64,000 nt of DNA from Plantactinospora sp. KBS50 (GCF_002285795.1 NZ_CP022961.1:2732001-2796000); one strand, 5' to 3'. Numbered from the stretch's first letter, positions 19,177 through 28,875 are shown. Numbers and translations are program-made. The notes: generated from the letters alone by a model not told the origin.

Positions 19177-19773
19177 TTGGCCACCGTCCTGTCCGTGTGC
19201 GGCTCGCCGTCACCGACGTCCCGCACCGCCCGGCTGCTCGGTCACCTCGACAGCCGACTCCGCGACCGAGGGCACGAGGTGACCGCGTTCGCCGTCAGTG
19301 CGCTGCCGGCCGAGGCGCTGATGGCCGGCGACGGGTCGCACCCCGCGCTGGCCCGGGTACGCGACCTGGTGGCCCGGGCCGACGGGCTGGTGGTCGGCAC
19401 CCCGGTGTACAAGGCCGCCTACTCGGGTGTCCTGAAGTGTCTGCTGGACCTGCTTCCGCAGCATGCCCTGGTCGGTAAGCCGGTGCTGCCGCTGGCCACC
19501 GGTGGATCGTCCGCTCATGTCCTGGCCATCGACTACGCCCTGCGTCCCGTTCTGCACGCGATGGGCGCCGCCCACGTCGCCCCGGGCCGGTTCCTGCTCG
19601 ACCAGGTGGTGACCGTCGGTGCCGACGGCGTGGCGACGATCGCGGCCGAGGCCCGGGCACAACTGACCGCGATGGCGGACCAGTTCGGCGAGCTGCTGAC
19701 GGCCGGCTGGCCGGTGTTCCCACTGGGAGCCGCGTGGGCCGACTCGCCAGCGGTCGCGCCACGCCCGTGCTGA
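19177..19773 (+). CDS. NAD(P)H-dependent FMN reductase (SsuE/MsuE-like)
   Basis: 198 residues from a TTG start with GAGGGGG upstream. The N-terminus LSVCGSPSPTSRTARLL is the flavodoxin-like FMN phosphate-binding loop, and GTPVYKAAYSGVLKCLLDLL is the characteristic SsuE-family segment. The protein should supply reduced FMN, most simply to the luciferase-like monooxygenase encoded at 17029. The C-terminus beyond residue 180 is short and unstructured. Confidence 0.9.
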   Translation: MATVLSVCGSPSPTSRTARLLGHLDSRLRDRGHEVTAFAVSALPAEALMAGDGSHPALARVRDLVARADGLVVGTPVYKAAYSGVLKCLLDLLPQHALVGKPVLPLATGGSSAHVLAIDYALRPVLHAMGAAHVAPGRFLLDQVVTVGADGVATIAAEARAQLTAMADQFGELLTAGWPVFPLGAAWADSPAVAPRPC

Positions 19774-19901
19774 TCGGGCGGTGGAGCCGACAGAAGGCAG
19801 CGCGCGATCGCTTCAGGTCATGGCGGACACGGATGTCCTGCGAACCAGAATGGATCTATGATGTGGGCCGCAGCACGTCAGCGGAAGGATCGACCAGCCC
19901 T

Positions 19902-20558
19902 GTGACGACACCGACGAACCCACCGCTGTCCGCGATGATCCACGAGGCGCTGGCCGACGTGCACCGACGATCCGGGCGCGGGCGGTTCCTGCGGACGCTG
20001 CTCGCCGGCGACCTGCCGGTGGCGGCCTTCCAGGAGTTCGTCACCCAGCGGTACTTCATCTTCCGCGCCTTCGAGGAGACGGCCGACCAGGTACGCACCG
20101 ATCCGATCGCGGCGCCGTTCCTCTTTCCCGAGCTGGAGCGGCTCGCGCCGATCCGGCGCGACCTGGCCCACTACCACGGACCCGACTGGGCCGAGCGGGT
20201 CGCGCCGTACGAGGCGACCGAGCAGCACTGCGCCTGGATCCGGAAGCTGGCGGCCGACTGGCCCGGCGGGTACGTCGCGCAGCACCACGTGCGGTACGTG
20301 GGCGACCTCGCGGGCGGCCAGGTCTTCCGGAACAAGATGGCCGAGCATCAGGGCCTGGTCGGCCCCGGCATCGAGTTCTACGACTTCCCGGAGATCGCCG
20401 ACGCCGAGGGATTCCGCCGGCACTACATCTCGATGCTGGACGCCGCGCCGTGGGAGGTCGGGGAGCAGCGCCGGATCGCCGCCGAGACCGCGCACGCCTT
20501 CGAGCAGACCATCGCGCTCTTCGACGCGCTCGGCGAACGGACCCTGGGCGGCGCCTGA
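19902..20558 (+). CDS. Biliverdin-producing heme oxygenase (HmuO-like)
   Basis: 218 residues from GTG 19902, preceded by GGAAGG at a slightly long spacing; ATG 19935 is an alternative. The proximal histidine is in ADVHRRSGRGRF, and the distal-helix signature YVGDLAGGQVFRNKM is the canonical GDLxGGQ of heme oxygenases. It should open heme to biliverdin, releasing iron and CO. Its place after the FMN reductase could reflect a role in the cluster or simple heme-iron recycling. The enzyme keeps canonical residues, so it does not look like the diverged heme-oxygenase-like oxidases. Confidence 0.88.
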   Translation: MTTPTNPPLSAMIHEALADVHRRSGRGRFLRTLLAGDLPVAAFQEFVTQRYFIFRAFEETADQVRTDPIAAPFLFPELERLAPIRRDLAHYHGPDWAERVAPYEATEQHCAWIRKLAADWPGGYVAQHHVRYVGDLAGGQVFRNKMAEHQGLVGPGIEFYDFPEIADAEGFRRHYISMLDAAPWEVGEQRRIAAETAHAFEQTIALFDALGERTLGGA

Positions 20559-20607
20559 GCGACCGTGCCGCGACCGCGCCGCGACCGCGCCGTCCGGTGG
20601 GCCGGGG

Positions 20608-22607
20608 TCAGTCCGCGGACGCCGCCGATCGGGACGACGCCAGCGCGTCGTCCTGCATCCGGTAGAGCGCCGCGTACCGTCCGCCGGCGACGGCGAGCAG
20701 TTCCTCGTGGGTACCGCTCTCCCGCACCACGCCGTCGGACAGCACGAGGATCCGGTCGGCCGTGCGGACCGTGCGCAGCCGATGCGCCATCAACAGTACG
20801 GCCGAGTCGGCGAAGAGTTCGGCGAGCGCGGTGTTGAGCTGCTCCTCGGTCTGTGCGTCGAGCTGGGAGGTCGGCTCGTCCAGGATGATCAGGTCGGCCC
20901 GCTTGAGCAGCGCCCGGGCGATGGACAGGCGCTGGCGTTCGCCGCCGGAGAAGCGGTAGCCCTTCTCGCCGACCACGGTCTGGTAGCCCTCGGGCAGCGA
21001 CGCGATCAGGTCGTGCAGTTGGGCGGCGCGGCAGGCCGCCACGATCTCCTCGTCGGTGGCGTCCGCGGCGACGTAGCGGAGATTCTCCACGATCGTCTCG
21101 TGCCGCACGTATGTCTCCTGGGTGATCAGGGCGACCGAGCGGGCCAGTTCGGTCATTCTCATCGTGGTGGTCGGCCGGCCCCGCAGCAGCACCTCACCCC
21201 GGGTCGGAGTGATCAGGCCGGACGCGAGCATGGCGATCGTGCTCTTCCCCGCGCCCGACTCGCCGACGATCGCGACCGTCTCGCCCCGGTGCACCGTGAG
21301 GTCGATGCCGTCGAGGATCCGGCGGTGACCCTCCGGCAGGTCGGGACGGGCGCCCGGCAGGGTGTGCGGCAGCACGTTCATGCCGAACATCCCGGGCCGG
21401 AGACCGTCTTCTCGTGGGAGAGGCCGGGAATCGACACGTCGTCGGCGGGGACGTGGTCGAAGCCGACCTCGCGCATCCGCAGCACGACCGGTCCGACCCC
21501 GGTGTCGGCCGCGTCGTCGGACGAGGCGTCGGCCGTACCGTCGGACGAACTGGACGGCGCGGCATCGGGCGCGGCGGCCGGCGGCGCCGGGTCGGCCAGC
21601 GGCCGCAGCGGCGAGTCGAGGACGTCGAAGACGCGGGTGAACGCCGCACCGGCCCGGAAGGCCGGGTAGCGCAGGCCGATCAGGGTGCTCACCGGCGCCT
21701 GGATCTGCCGGAGGTAGAGCAGGAAGAGGAACAGCGTGCCGAGGGAGACATCGCCGCCGGTGACCAGCAGCGCCCCGCCGGCGAGCAGGGCGGTGGTGGT
21801 GATGGTGAAGACCAGGTCGTAGCTGGAGCCGACGGCGGCCCTCCAGGAGGCGAGCCGGAGCGCCACCTCGCGCACCTTGTCCGCCAGTTGCGCGAACCGG
21901 GTCCGCTCGGCCTCCAGCGCGCCGGCCTGGCGGGCCAGCAGCACCCCGTCGCGGTTCAGCACCGATTCCACGTGGCTGGAGAGTTCGGCGTTGTGCCGGA
22001 AGGACCAGCGGATCACCGTGTTGATTTTGGATTCGGCCAGCCGTACCGGCCAGAGCACCAGCGGCACGATCAGCAGGACCACGGCGAGCCGGGGGTCGAC
22101 CACGACCAGCACCACGCCGGCCACGACGAGCGTCACCGAGCTGGCCAGCGCGGAGGCGATGACGCTGGTGAAGAGGGGTTCCACGGCGTACACGTCGTTG
22201 GTGAGGCGGCTGACGAGCATGCCGGGGCGGACCGTGGTGTAGAAGGGCAGCGGCAGCCCGACCAGGTGGTCGAAGAGCCGGCGTTGCAGATCCCGGGTGA
22301 CGCTGTGCCCGATCCGGTCGGCGATCCGGGAGGCGGCGAAGCCGGCGCCCACGCCGAGCAGCCCGGTCACGCCGATCAGCGCCAGCGGCCACGCCACCGC
22401 CTCGAACCCCGCACCGGCGGCCAGCTTGTCGATCACCCCGCGCAGCAGCAGCGGCTGGCTCAGCGACAGCAGCGCGGCGAGCAGGACGAACGTGAGCAGC
22501 ACCAGGATCCGGCCGCGGTACGGTCGGGTCGAGGCGACGATCCGGCGCAGCAGTACCGGGTTGCGCAGGATGGACGGGCTCGACGAACTCTGTGCTGCGG
22601 TGCTCAC
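20608..22607 (-). CDS. ABC exporter, fused permease-ATPase (apparent frameshift)
   Basis: Read as one protein of about 667 residues after adding one base in the CCCGGG at 21391-21396. The N-terminal half has six hydrophobic segments of a type I exporter (about residues 20-310). The ATPase has Walker A GESGAGKST, Q-loop region ITQETYVRHE, signature FSGGERQRLS, Walker B LIILDEPTS and the switch histidine in LMAHRLRT. Between the two halves are a Ser/Asp/Ala-rich stretch and about 45 atypical residues before the usual start of the ATPase core. GTG 22607 has AAAGAGG upstream. It is convergent with the heme oxygenase gene and divergent from the P450; export of the NRPS-PKS product is possible. Confidence 0.85.
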
Positions 22608-22810
22608 GATGGCCTCTTTCGTCCGTACGGTCCCTTGTGGACTGTAGGGCATGCCCCGCGCGCCGGGCACCGACGTACGTGGGTCGGCAAGTGATCGTTC
22701 GACCGCTTGCCGACCCCCGGCCGCCGCTGCTATCCGCGGCGCCGCTCGCGGAGCGGTCCCGCCCCGGTCCGGTAGCCTACGGACGAGGACCGAGGTGCGG
22801 GGAGCGGCCG

Positions 22811-24001
22811 GTGGGCGGAGTGCATCTGGGGCTGGCGAACGAGTTCGAACCGACCCTGCGCCGGCTGCTCGACCACGACGGGCCGTACCGCGATCCGGAG
22901 TCCGGCGCCTGGTTCGTCGCCCGCTACGACCAGGTACGCGCGGCGCTTGCCGACCGTCGCCTGCTGACCCGGTCCTCCGCACACGCCACCGCCCACCTCG
23001 ATGCGGACCAGCGGGCGGCGGTCGAGCCGCTGGAGGCGCACCTGCGCCGCTGGTTCGTCTTCTCCGACGAGCCGGCCCAGCACCGGCTCCGGCTGGCCTT
23101 CCGGCGGGCGCTGGCCGGCTCCGGCCGGGACCGGGAACTGGCCGACGGGCTCGCGGCGGCGGCCCGGCGGGCCACCGCCACCCGGGCCGCCGGTGGCGAC
23201 CTCTTCGCCACCTTCGTGGTGCCGTTCACCGGCGCGGCCGTCACCGCCATGCTGGGTACGCCGGACGGCGACGCGGCCCGGCTGACCGGCTGGGGTGAGC
23301 GGCTGCTGGCCTATCTGGGCATGGACGGATTCGACCCGGCGGTGGTGGACGCGGCGGTCGGCGGCCTGACCGCGCTGCGGGACTACTACGTCGAGGACTA
23401 CCTGCACCGCGGCCGGGGCGTGGTGGCGGAGACCTTCCGGGTGGCCGCGGCGGACGGCGCGGCCCGGGAGGACCTGGTGGCGGCGTTCACACAGTTGCTC
23501 ACCGGCGCGCTGGAACCCAGCCGGACGGCCCTGGCCGAGGGCATCGCCCGGGTCGGCGATCCGGCGGTGGCCGAGGCGTACCGGGCCCGCCGCACCGCGT
23601 TCGTCAGCGAGGTGCTGCGGCTGGCCACGCCCTTCCACTTCGCGCCGCGCCGGACCGCCGGCCCGGTCGAGGTGGGCGGCCGGTGCATCCCGGCCGGCAC
23701 CCGGGTGCGGCTGGTCCTGCCGGCGGCCAACCGGGATCCGGCGGTGTTTCCGCGACCGGGTCTGCTGGACGTGACCCGCCCCGAACGACGGCACCTGGCC
23801 TTCGGCTGGGGCCGGCACGTCTGCGTCGGTACCCGGGTGGCCGAGGGCATCGTCGCCGCCGGCCTGGACGCCGTCACCGCGAGCTGGCCGGCGGGTCTGA
23901 CGGTACGCCTCGGCCGTACCCGCACCGCGGGAATGACGGTGGCCACGGCGTTGACGGCGTGCCCACCCCCGTCCGCGCCACCTGAGAGGGACCGGCGATA
24001 G
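22811..24001 (+). CDS. Cytochrome P450 with an unusual I-helix
   Basis: 396 residues from GTG 22811, preceded by GGGGAG. The heme loop FGWGRHVCVG supplies the thiolate cysteine and SEVLR is the ExxR motif. The I-helix region reads QLLTGALEPSRTAL, where most P450s have (A/G)GxDTT; the acidic residue is kept but the alcohol threonine is replaced by Pro-Ser. Such changes occur in P450s with altered oxygen activation or carrier-bound substrates. It is divergent from the ABC exporter, and its link to the upstream cluster is by position only. Confidence 0.88.
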   Translation: MGGVHLGLANEFEPTLRRLLDHDGPYRDPESGAWFVARYDQVRAALADRRLLTRSSAHATAHLDADQRAAVEPLEAHLRRWFVFSDEPAQHRLRLAFRRALAGSGRDRELADGLAAAARRATATRAAGGDLFATFVVPFTGAAVTAMLGTPDGDAARLTGWGERLLAYLGMDGFDPAVVDAAVGGLTALRDYYVEDYLHRGRGVVAETFRVAAADGAAREDLVAAFTQLLTGALEPSRTALAEGIARVGDPAVAEAYRARRTAFVSEVLRLATPFHFAPRRTAGPVEVGGRCIPAGTRVRLVLPAANRDPAVFPRPGLLDVTRPERRHLAFGWGRHVCVGTRVAEGIVAAGLDAVTASWPAGLTVRLGRTRTAGMTVATALTACPPPSAPPERDRR

Positions 24002-24294
24002 GACTGGCGGGCTGCGGCGCGCCCTGGCGCTTCGCCCGGCGGGGTTGTCGTCGTCGGCCGTGCAACACCGGCATGGCATCCTCCTCCGCCTTGCCGGCCT
24101 CGGTCAGAACCCGCCTCGCCTCCACCCCCTATTGCCGGTGCCTCTAAGCACACATGACGCAGCGGGGCAATGCGCTTGCCGGTCATCGCTGGATCGGCGG
24201 TTCCGGCCCTGGCGGCACGCGTGGCGGATGACATAGCCTCACCGGAGCATGTGGACAGTCAAGATGGCTGTTCGGCTCGATTTGGGGGTCCCTG

Positions 24295-25929
24295 TTGTAC
24301 GGTCCGCTGCCGGCCGCGGCGTTGCACGAGCGGATTTCGGAGTTCGCGGAGAACGCGCCGGAGCGACTCGCCTTCGTGGTCGCCGGGCCGGACGGGACCT
24401 GTGACCAGCAGACCTTCGCCGAGCTGAGAGACGACAGCATCGCGCTGGCCGCCCTGTTCGCCGACTCGGGGCTCGGACCGGGTGAGGTGCTGGTGGTGGC
24501 GATCCGCAACCACATCTCGTATCTGAGCCTGGTGTTCGGCGCCTGGCGGGCACGGGTGCCGGTGCTGCTGCTCAGCCCCGGGCTGGGCGGCACGGAACGC
24601 GACCAGTTGGCGGCCCTGGTGGCGGCCGAACTCGGCCGGCCGGTGTTCGTGGACTCCGCGCCCCACCCGCGGTACGACACCTTCGTCGTCGGCGCCGGGC
24701 GCACCCCGACCTTCGTACCCGGCCCGGCGCCGGCAAACGCGCCGGTGCCGGCGGATCCGCCGACCCCGGCCCCGGCGGACCTGACCCCGGCGGATCCGCC
24801 GGCACCGTCCCCGGGGGACCCGGCGGCGGGTGCCGACGAGACGCCCTACCTGTTCCTCACCTCCGGCGGCGCCACCGGGCTGCCGAAGGTGATGCCCTAC
24901 CAGTTGCGGTTCACCGGCCGGAGCGAGACCCCGTACAGCAAGTCCGGCCTGCGCAGCGGTACGCACACCCGGACCCCCGGCTCGGCGACCCGCCTGATCT
25001 GCGGAAATCTCTTCCACACCGGCAACTTCGCCCCGTCGCTGCACGTGCTGCTCACCGGCTCCACGGTGATCACGATGAGCAGGTTCGACCCGGAGCTGCT
25101 CTGCCAACTGCTGCGGCGGCACGACGTCTACTCGCTGGGCATCACCCCGCTGCACATGATGCAGGTCCTCACCATGCCGGGCCTGGACCCGGAACCGTTC
25201 GCCGGCCTGACCCGGGTGACCCACGGCGCGGCGCCCTGCCCGCGCTGGGTGAAGCAGGGCTGGATCGACCTCGTCGGCGCGGACCGGCTGTTCGAGATCT
25301 ACTACAGCTCGGAGCTGGGCGGATCATCCCAGCCGGTGATCGTCAGCGGCGTGGACTGGCTCCGCAGACCGGGCACCGTCGGCCAGCCGGCCGGCGCGCG
25401 GGTGCTGGACGCCGAGGGCCGCGACGTGCCGCCGGGCACCATCGGCGAGGTCTACTTCCCGCAGACGTACGGGCGGGCGCACGGCTACGTCGGCGACCGC
25501 GCGCTGCGCACGGCGGCGACCGTTCCGGGCCATGTCAGCGTGGCCGACCTCGGCTGGCTCGACGAGGACGGCTACCTCTTCATCGCCGACCGGATGTCCG
25601 ACGTGCTGGACATCGACGGACACCGGGTGCTGCCCTCCGTGGTCGAGGAGGTCATCGGCCGGCATCCGGCCGTCGCGGACGTCGCGGTGGCGGGCACGGC
25701 CGCCGAGGACGGCGCCACCGTGCTGTACGCCCTGGTGCAGTTGCTGCCCGGCGCCGACCTCGGCGAGGACGACGTGCTGGACCTGTGCCGCGGCAGCCTG
25801 GCCGCGCACGAGGTGCCGACCCTGGTCCGGTTCACCACCGCCATCCCGCGCACCGAGGAGGGAAAGATGCGCCGGTCGGTGATCGGCGCGTCCGCGCCGA
25901 CCGGTCCCGGCGGTGAGCCCGGAGCATGA
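24295..25929 (+). CDS. Acyl-CoA synthetase / AMP-dependent ligase
   Basis: 544 residues from TTG 24295, preceded by GGGGG. The phosphate loop is atypical (LFLTSGGATGLPKVMPY). Later motifs are IYYSSELGG (in place of YGxTE), VADLGWLDEDGYLFIADR (ATP-ribose aspartate), and a C-terminal lysine in EEGKMRRS. A Pro/Ala-rich insert (about residues 145-185) containing a repeated PADPP unit separates the N-terminal part from the phosphate loop. It heads region 2 and probably activates a carboxylate for the pathway; the substrate cannot be read. Confidence 0.85.
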   Translation: MYGPLPAAALHERISEFAENAPERLAFVVAGPDGTCDQQTFAELRDDSIALAALFADSGLGPGEVLVVAIRNHISYLSLVFGAWRARVPVLLLSPGLGGTERDQLAALVAAELGRPVFVDSAPHPRYDTFVVGAGRTPTFVPGPAPANAPVPADPPTPAPADLTPADPPAPSPGDPAAGADETPYLFLTSGGATGLPKVMPYQLRFTGRSETPYSKSGLRSGTHTRTPGSATRLICGNLFHTGNFAPSLHVLLTGSTVITMSRFDPELLCQLLRRHDVYSLGITPLHMMQVLTMPGLDPEPFAGLTRVTHGAAPCPRWVKQGWIDLVGADRLFEIYYSSELGGSSQPVIVSGVDWLRRPGTVGQPAGARVLDAEGRDVPPGTIGEVYFPQTYGRAHGYVGDRALRTAATVPGHVSVADLGWLDEDGYLFIADRMSDVLDIDGHRVLPSVVEEVIGRHPAVADVAVAGTAAEDGATVLYALVQLLPGADLGEDDVLDLCRGSLAAHEVPTLVRFTTAIPRTEEGKMRRSVIGASAPTGPGGEPGA

Positions 25930-25960
25930 CCGTGCCGGTCGATCGACGATCGCGTGGACG

Positions 25961-26908
25961 ATGGTCGAGCTGAGTGTGATCGTGCCGGCGCGCGACGAGG
26001 AGTTGACGCTGCCGCGCACGCTGCCGCGGATCCTGGCGGCGGCCACCCGGTCCGGCGCGACGTTCGAGGTCGTGGTGGTGGTCCCCGGATACACCACGTT
26101 CCATCACGACCTGCCGGTGCGGGACCCCCGGCTGCGCTGGCTGAGCACCGACACCGTGGGCAAGTTCGCGGCCCTGCGGACCGGGGTCGAGCACTCCGGC
26201 GGCGGCCGGCTCATCTTCGTCGACGCCGATGTCCAGCCGTGCCCCGACGCGTTCGCCGCCATCGACGGGGCGCTGCGGGCCGGCGCCGACGTGGCGGCCG
26301 GCCGGATCCTCCTCGACCGCGGCGCCGACGCGGGGCGCGCGGTCGGCCGGATGCTCCGCCAGTGGATGTCGATCACCCTCGGGTACTGGCACGACCTGCG
26401 GACCCACCGCCCCGATCTGCGCTGGGCGCTGCCCGGCGCGCTGTACGGGCTGCGCCGGGAGTTCTTTCCCGGCCAGGAACCGGCGGTGCCGCTGCTGGAC
26501 GACGCCTCGATCGGACTGTCCGCCCGGGACCGGGGAGCGCGCTTCGCGTACCGTCCCGATGCCGGCGTCCAGGTCCGCCCACCGGCGTCCTACCGGCAGT
26601 GGCTGCGGCAGAAGGTGCGTACCCGGCGCGGCTGGGCCGCCTTGCGCGGTCTGCGGCCGGCCGAGGTGGCCGAGTTGCAGTCGGCCCTGTCCCGCTACCG
26701 CGCCGGCCGCACCGGCGTCGGCCTGGCCGGGCGGGTCATGGTGGCCCAGGACCGGCTGGTCGACGCCGTCGCCTGGTGCTCGCGGTCCCGCCGGCTGCCC
26801 GACACGTGGCGGCCGGACCGATCCGACTGGTCCGGTGGCCCGCCGCCGGGTCCGGTCCGGCCGGCGCCGACCCGGTACCGACCGATGACAGACGTGGAGG
26901 TCGACTGA
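25961..26908 (+). CDS. Family 2 glycosyltransferase
   Basis: About 315 residues beginning with the GT2 nucleotide-binding strand LSVIVPARDEELTLP, with the DxD-type motif IFVDADVQPCPDA and a later DDASIGLSARD. No strong transmembrane segment is seen, so it is likely cytosolic. The start is uncertain: ATG 25961 places the GT2 core at the N-terminus, while an in-frame GTG at 25913 overlaps the ligase gene and would give better coupling. It is coupled to the next gene through TGATG at 26906-26910. Confidence 0.82.
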   Translation: MVELSVIVPARDEELTLPRTLPRILAAATRSGATFEVVVVVPGYTTFHHDLPVRDPRLRWLSTDTVGKFAALRTGVEHSGGGRLIFVDADVQPCPDAFAAIDGALRAGADVAAGRILLDRGADAGRAVGRMLRQWMSITLGYWHDLRTHRPDLRWALPGALYGLRREFFPGQEPAVPLLDDASIGLSARDRGARFAYRPDAGVQVRPPASYRQWLRQKVRTRRGWAALRGLRPAEVAELQSALSRYRAGRTGVGLAGRVMVAQDRLVDAVAWCSRSRRLPDTWRPDRSDWSGGPPPGPVRPAPTRYRPMTDVEVD

Positions 26909-27918
26909 TGCGACCAGGCAGGCTCGCGCCGGACCCCGGCGACGCGACGCCGAACCCCGGCGACGCGGTGCCGGAGGCCGACGCGGTGCCGGAGGCCGGC
27001 GGGGTGCCGGAGGCCGGCGCGGTCGCCGAGGTCCCGCCGAACCCGGGCTATCCGCGGGTGTCGGACGGAATTCCCGACCTCTGGCGCATGATCACCGACT
27101 CGGGGTTGACCGGGCAGGTGGCCGAGCTGGAGGTCAACGGGTTCGTGGTGCTGCCGGGCGCGTTGAGCGGGCCGGAGGTGTCGGTGCTGCGCGCCGAACT
27201 GCTGCGGCTGGCCGCAAAGGACGAGGGCGTCGCCGTGGACACGGCGCTGGGGAGCAGCCACCGCGACCGGACCCAGGAGGTGCCGCTGCTGCTGGCCCGC
27301 GGCGGGGAGGCGTTCGAACGGCTGCTGCTGAACCCGGTCACGCTGCCGCTGGTCACCTACCTGCTGGGCGCCGGCCGGTTGATCAGCAGCGTGACCGGTT
27401 ACGTGAAGGGCCCCGGCCGGTGCGAGCTGGGGATCCACTCCGACACCGCCTACGTCCCCGACCCGTTGCCGCCGTACGCGCAGGTCGCGAACGTGAACTA
27501 CCTGCTCACCGACTACACGGTGGACGACGGCTGCCTGTCCATGGTCCCCGGCAGCCACCGGTACTGCCACCGGCCGCGCGAGGGGCAGGGCGCCCGGGAG
27601 GCGGTGCCGATCGAGGTCCCGGCCGGCGCGGCCGTCGTGTTCCACGGCAACACCTGGCACGGCGCGTTCCCCCGCAGCCGCGACGGGGTACGGCTGACCC
27701 TCTCGACCCTGTTCTCCCGGCTCTACATGCGGCCGCAGGAGAACTACGCGGCGCTGTTCACCGACGAGTACCTGGCCGGGCGGCCGGAGGAGTTCCGCCG
27801 GCTGATCGGCCGCGACCACCCGCACGGCTGGTCCTCGTACGAGGAGTCACAGGAGATCGTCGCCCGCCGGCGAGCCCGGTCCCGGACGTACTACCGCACC
27901 CGGGGCCAGCACGTATGA
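26908..27918 (+). CDS. Phytanoyl-CoA dioxygenase (PhyH)-family Fe(II)/2-oxoglutarate oxygenase
   Basis: 336 residues. The iron facial triad is visible as GIHSDTAY (His and Asp) and a distal histidine in FHGNTWHGAF; GVRLTLSTLFSR supplies the oxoglutarate-binding arginine region. The first 45 residues are a low-complexity Pro/Glu/Ala/Gly tract with repeats such as VPEAG, unlike family members. The enzyme should hydroxylate or otherwise oxidise a small molecule. The start overlaps the GT2 stop and the stop overlaps the next start, giving a tightly coupled set. Confidence 0.88.
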   Translation: MRPGRLAPDPGDATPNPGDAVPEADAVPEAGGVPEAGAVAEVPPNPGYPRVSDGIPDLWRMITDSGLTGQVAELEVNGFVVLPGALSGPEVSVLRAELLRLAAKDEGVAVDTALGSSHRDRTQEVPLLLARGGEAFERLLLNPVTLPLVTYLLGAGRLISSVTGYVKGPGRCELGIHSDTAYVPDPLPPYAQVANVNYLLTDYTVDDGCLSMVPGSHRYCHRPREGQGAREAVPIEVPAGAAVVFHGNTWHGAFPRSRDGVRLTLSTLFSRLYMRPQENYAALFTDEYLAGRPEEFRRLIGRDHPHGWSSYEESQEIVARRRARSRTYYRTRGQHV

Positions 27919-28847
27919 GCCCCGGAGCGACCCTGGCCGACCCCGCCGTCCTGCTCGACCACGTCTGCGCCACCGTGCGGGTCAGGTCGGTGCAGCGGGC
28001 CGACCTGGTCGGGGTGTCCTTCGTCACCGGCAGCTACGTCGCCGGCCACTGGGACCGGCGCCGTCCCAGCCTCAACGTGTACTTCATCGCCACCGCGCAC
28101 CGCGCCGACGACCTGCGGCTGGAGCTGTCCCGGTGGTGGCGGGACCTGGCCGGGCAACTGGCCGCGGCCGGGTGGGAACTGCTGATCGACTGCCACCCGT
28201 ACACGGTGTCGCAGCGCTCCGCCGCCGCGCCCGGCGGCCGGCTGCTGACCATCACCACGAAGGTCCTGGAGTCCGAGCACCGGGCGATCCGCTACCGGCT
28301 GCCACCGACGATCGGACCGGGCTGGTGCGGCGGCCTGCGCGTCCTGCACGGCGATCCGGCCGAGGTCATGATCCTGGCCGAGCACCCGCGGCGTACCGCC
28401 GAATGGGCGCGCACCATGCACCGGGCGTTGTCGCACTACCGCAACGTCCTGGACCACCTGCCCTGGGCGCTGCCCTGGCGGGAACGGCCGCAACTGCTGG
28501 TGGAGGAGTCCAGCCGCTACGCCGAGGAGGCGTTCAAGGACAGCCTCTCGTTCCGGTTGACCGCGGCGGAACTCGCGGACGGCGAGCACATGCGGCTGCT
28601 GTCCGACTGGGCCGTGCGCGCCCGCGAGTTCATCGCCGCGCGCCTCGGCGCCGACGGGCTGCGCGCGGCCGACACGGTGGCTCGGCTCAAGGCCGCCCGC
28701 GACGAGGATCCGTCCATCGAGGAGGCCCAGGGATGCTGGCGAGACGGGAAAGAGGTCTGGGAGTGGGCGTGGGGGCAGTATCTGGTGCTGGCCGACGAAC
28801 TGCTGCCGGGCCAGCCGGACTTCCACCGGGTCGACGCCTTCGTGTAG
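27915..28847 (+). CDS. Unrecognised protein with a nucleotidyltransferase-like N-terminus
   Basis: 310 residues, no signal peptide or membrane segment. Residues 35-57 read VTGSYVAGHWDRRRPSLNVY, which resembles the GSxxxG...DxDxD strand-helix-strand of nucleotidyltransferase-fold proteins but has SLN where a catalytic Asp pair is expected. The C-terminal half is helical and charged, with conserved-looking tryptophans (EVWEWAWGQY). I cannot name a function; a degenerate nucleotidyltransferase or a structural homologue of aminoglycoside nucleotidyltransferases is a guess. It is coupled to the PhyH gene by an ATGA overlap. Confidence 0.6.
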   Translation: MSPGATLADPAVLLDHVCATVRVRSVQRADLVGVSFVTGSYVAGHWDRRRPSLNVYFIATAHRADDLRLELSRWWRDLAGQLAAAGWELLIDCHPYTVSQRSAAAPGGRLLTITTKVLESEHRAIRYRLPPTIGPGWCGGLRVLHGDPAEVMILAEHPRRTAEWARTMHRALSHYRNVLDHLPWALPWRERPQLLVEESSRYAEEAFKDSLSFRLTAAELADGEHMRLLSDWAVRAREFIAARLGADGLRAADTVARLKAARDEDPSIEEAQGCWRDGKEVWEWAWGQYLVLADELLPGQPDFHRVDAFV

Positions 28848-28875
28848 TCGCCGCGCCGGCCGTCCGGGGGACGCG

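Noticed and set aside
24002-24294. Small gene or RNA in the gap between the P450 and the ligase
   Set aside because: No frame with a ribosome site and codon bias, and no convincing hairpin; it is simply the promoter region of region 2.
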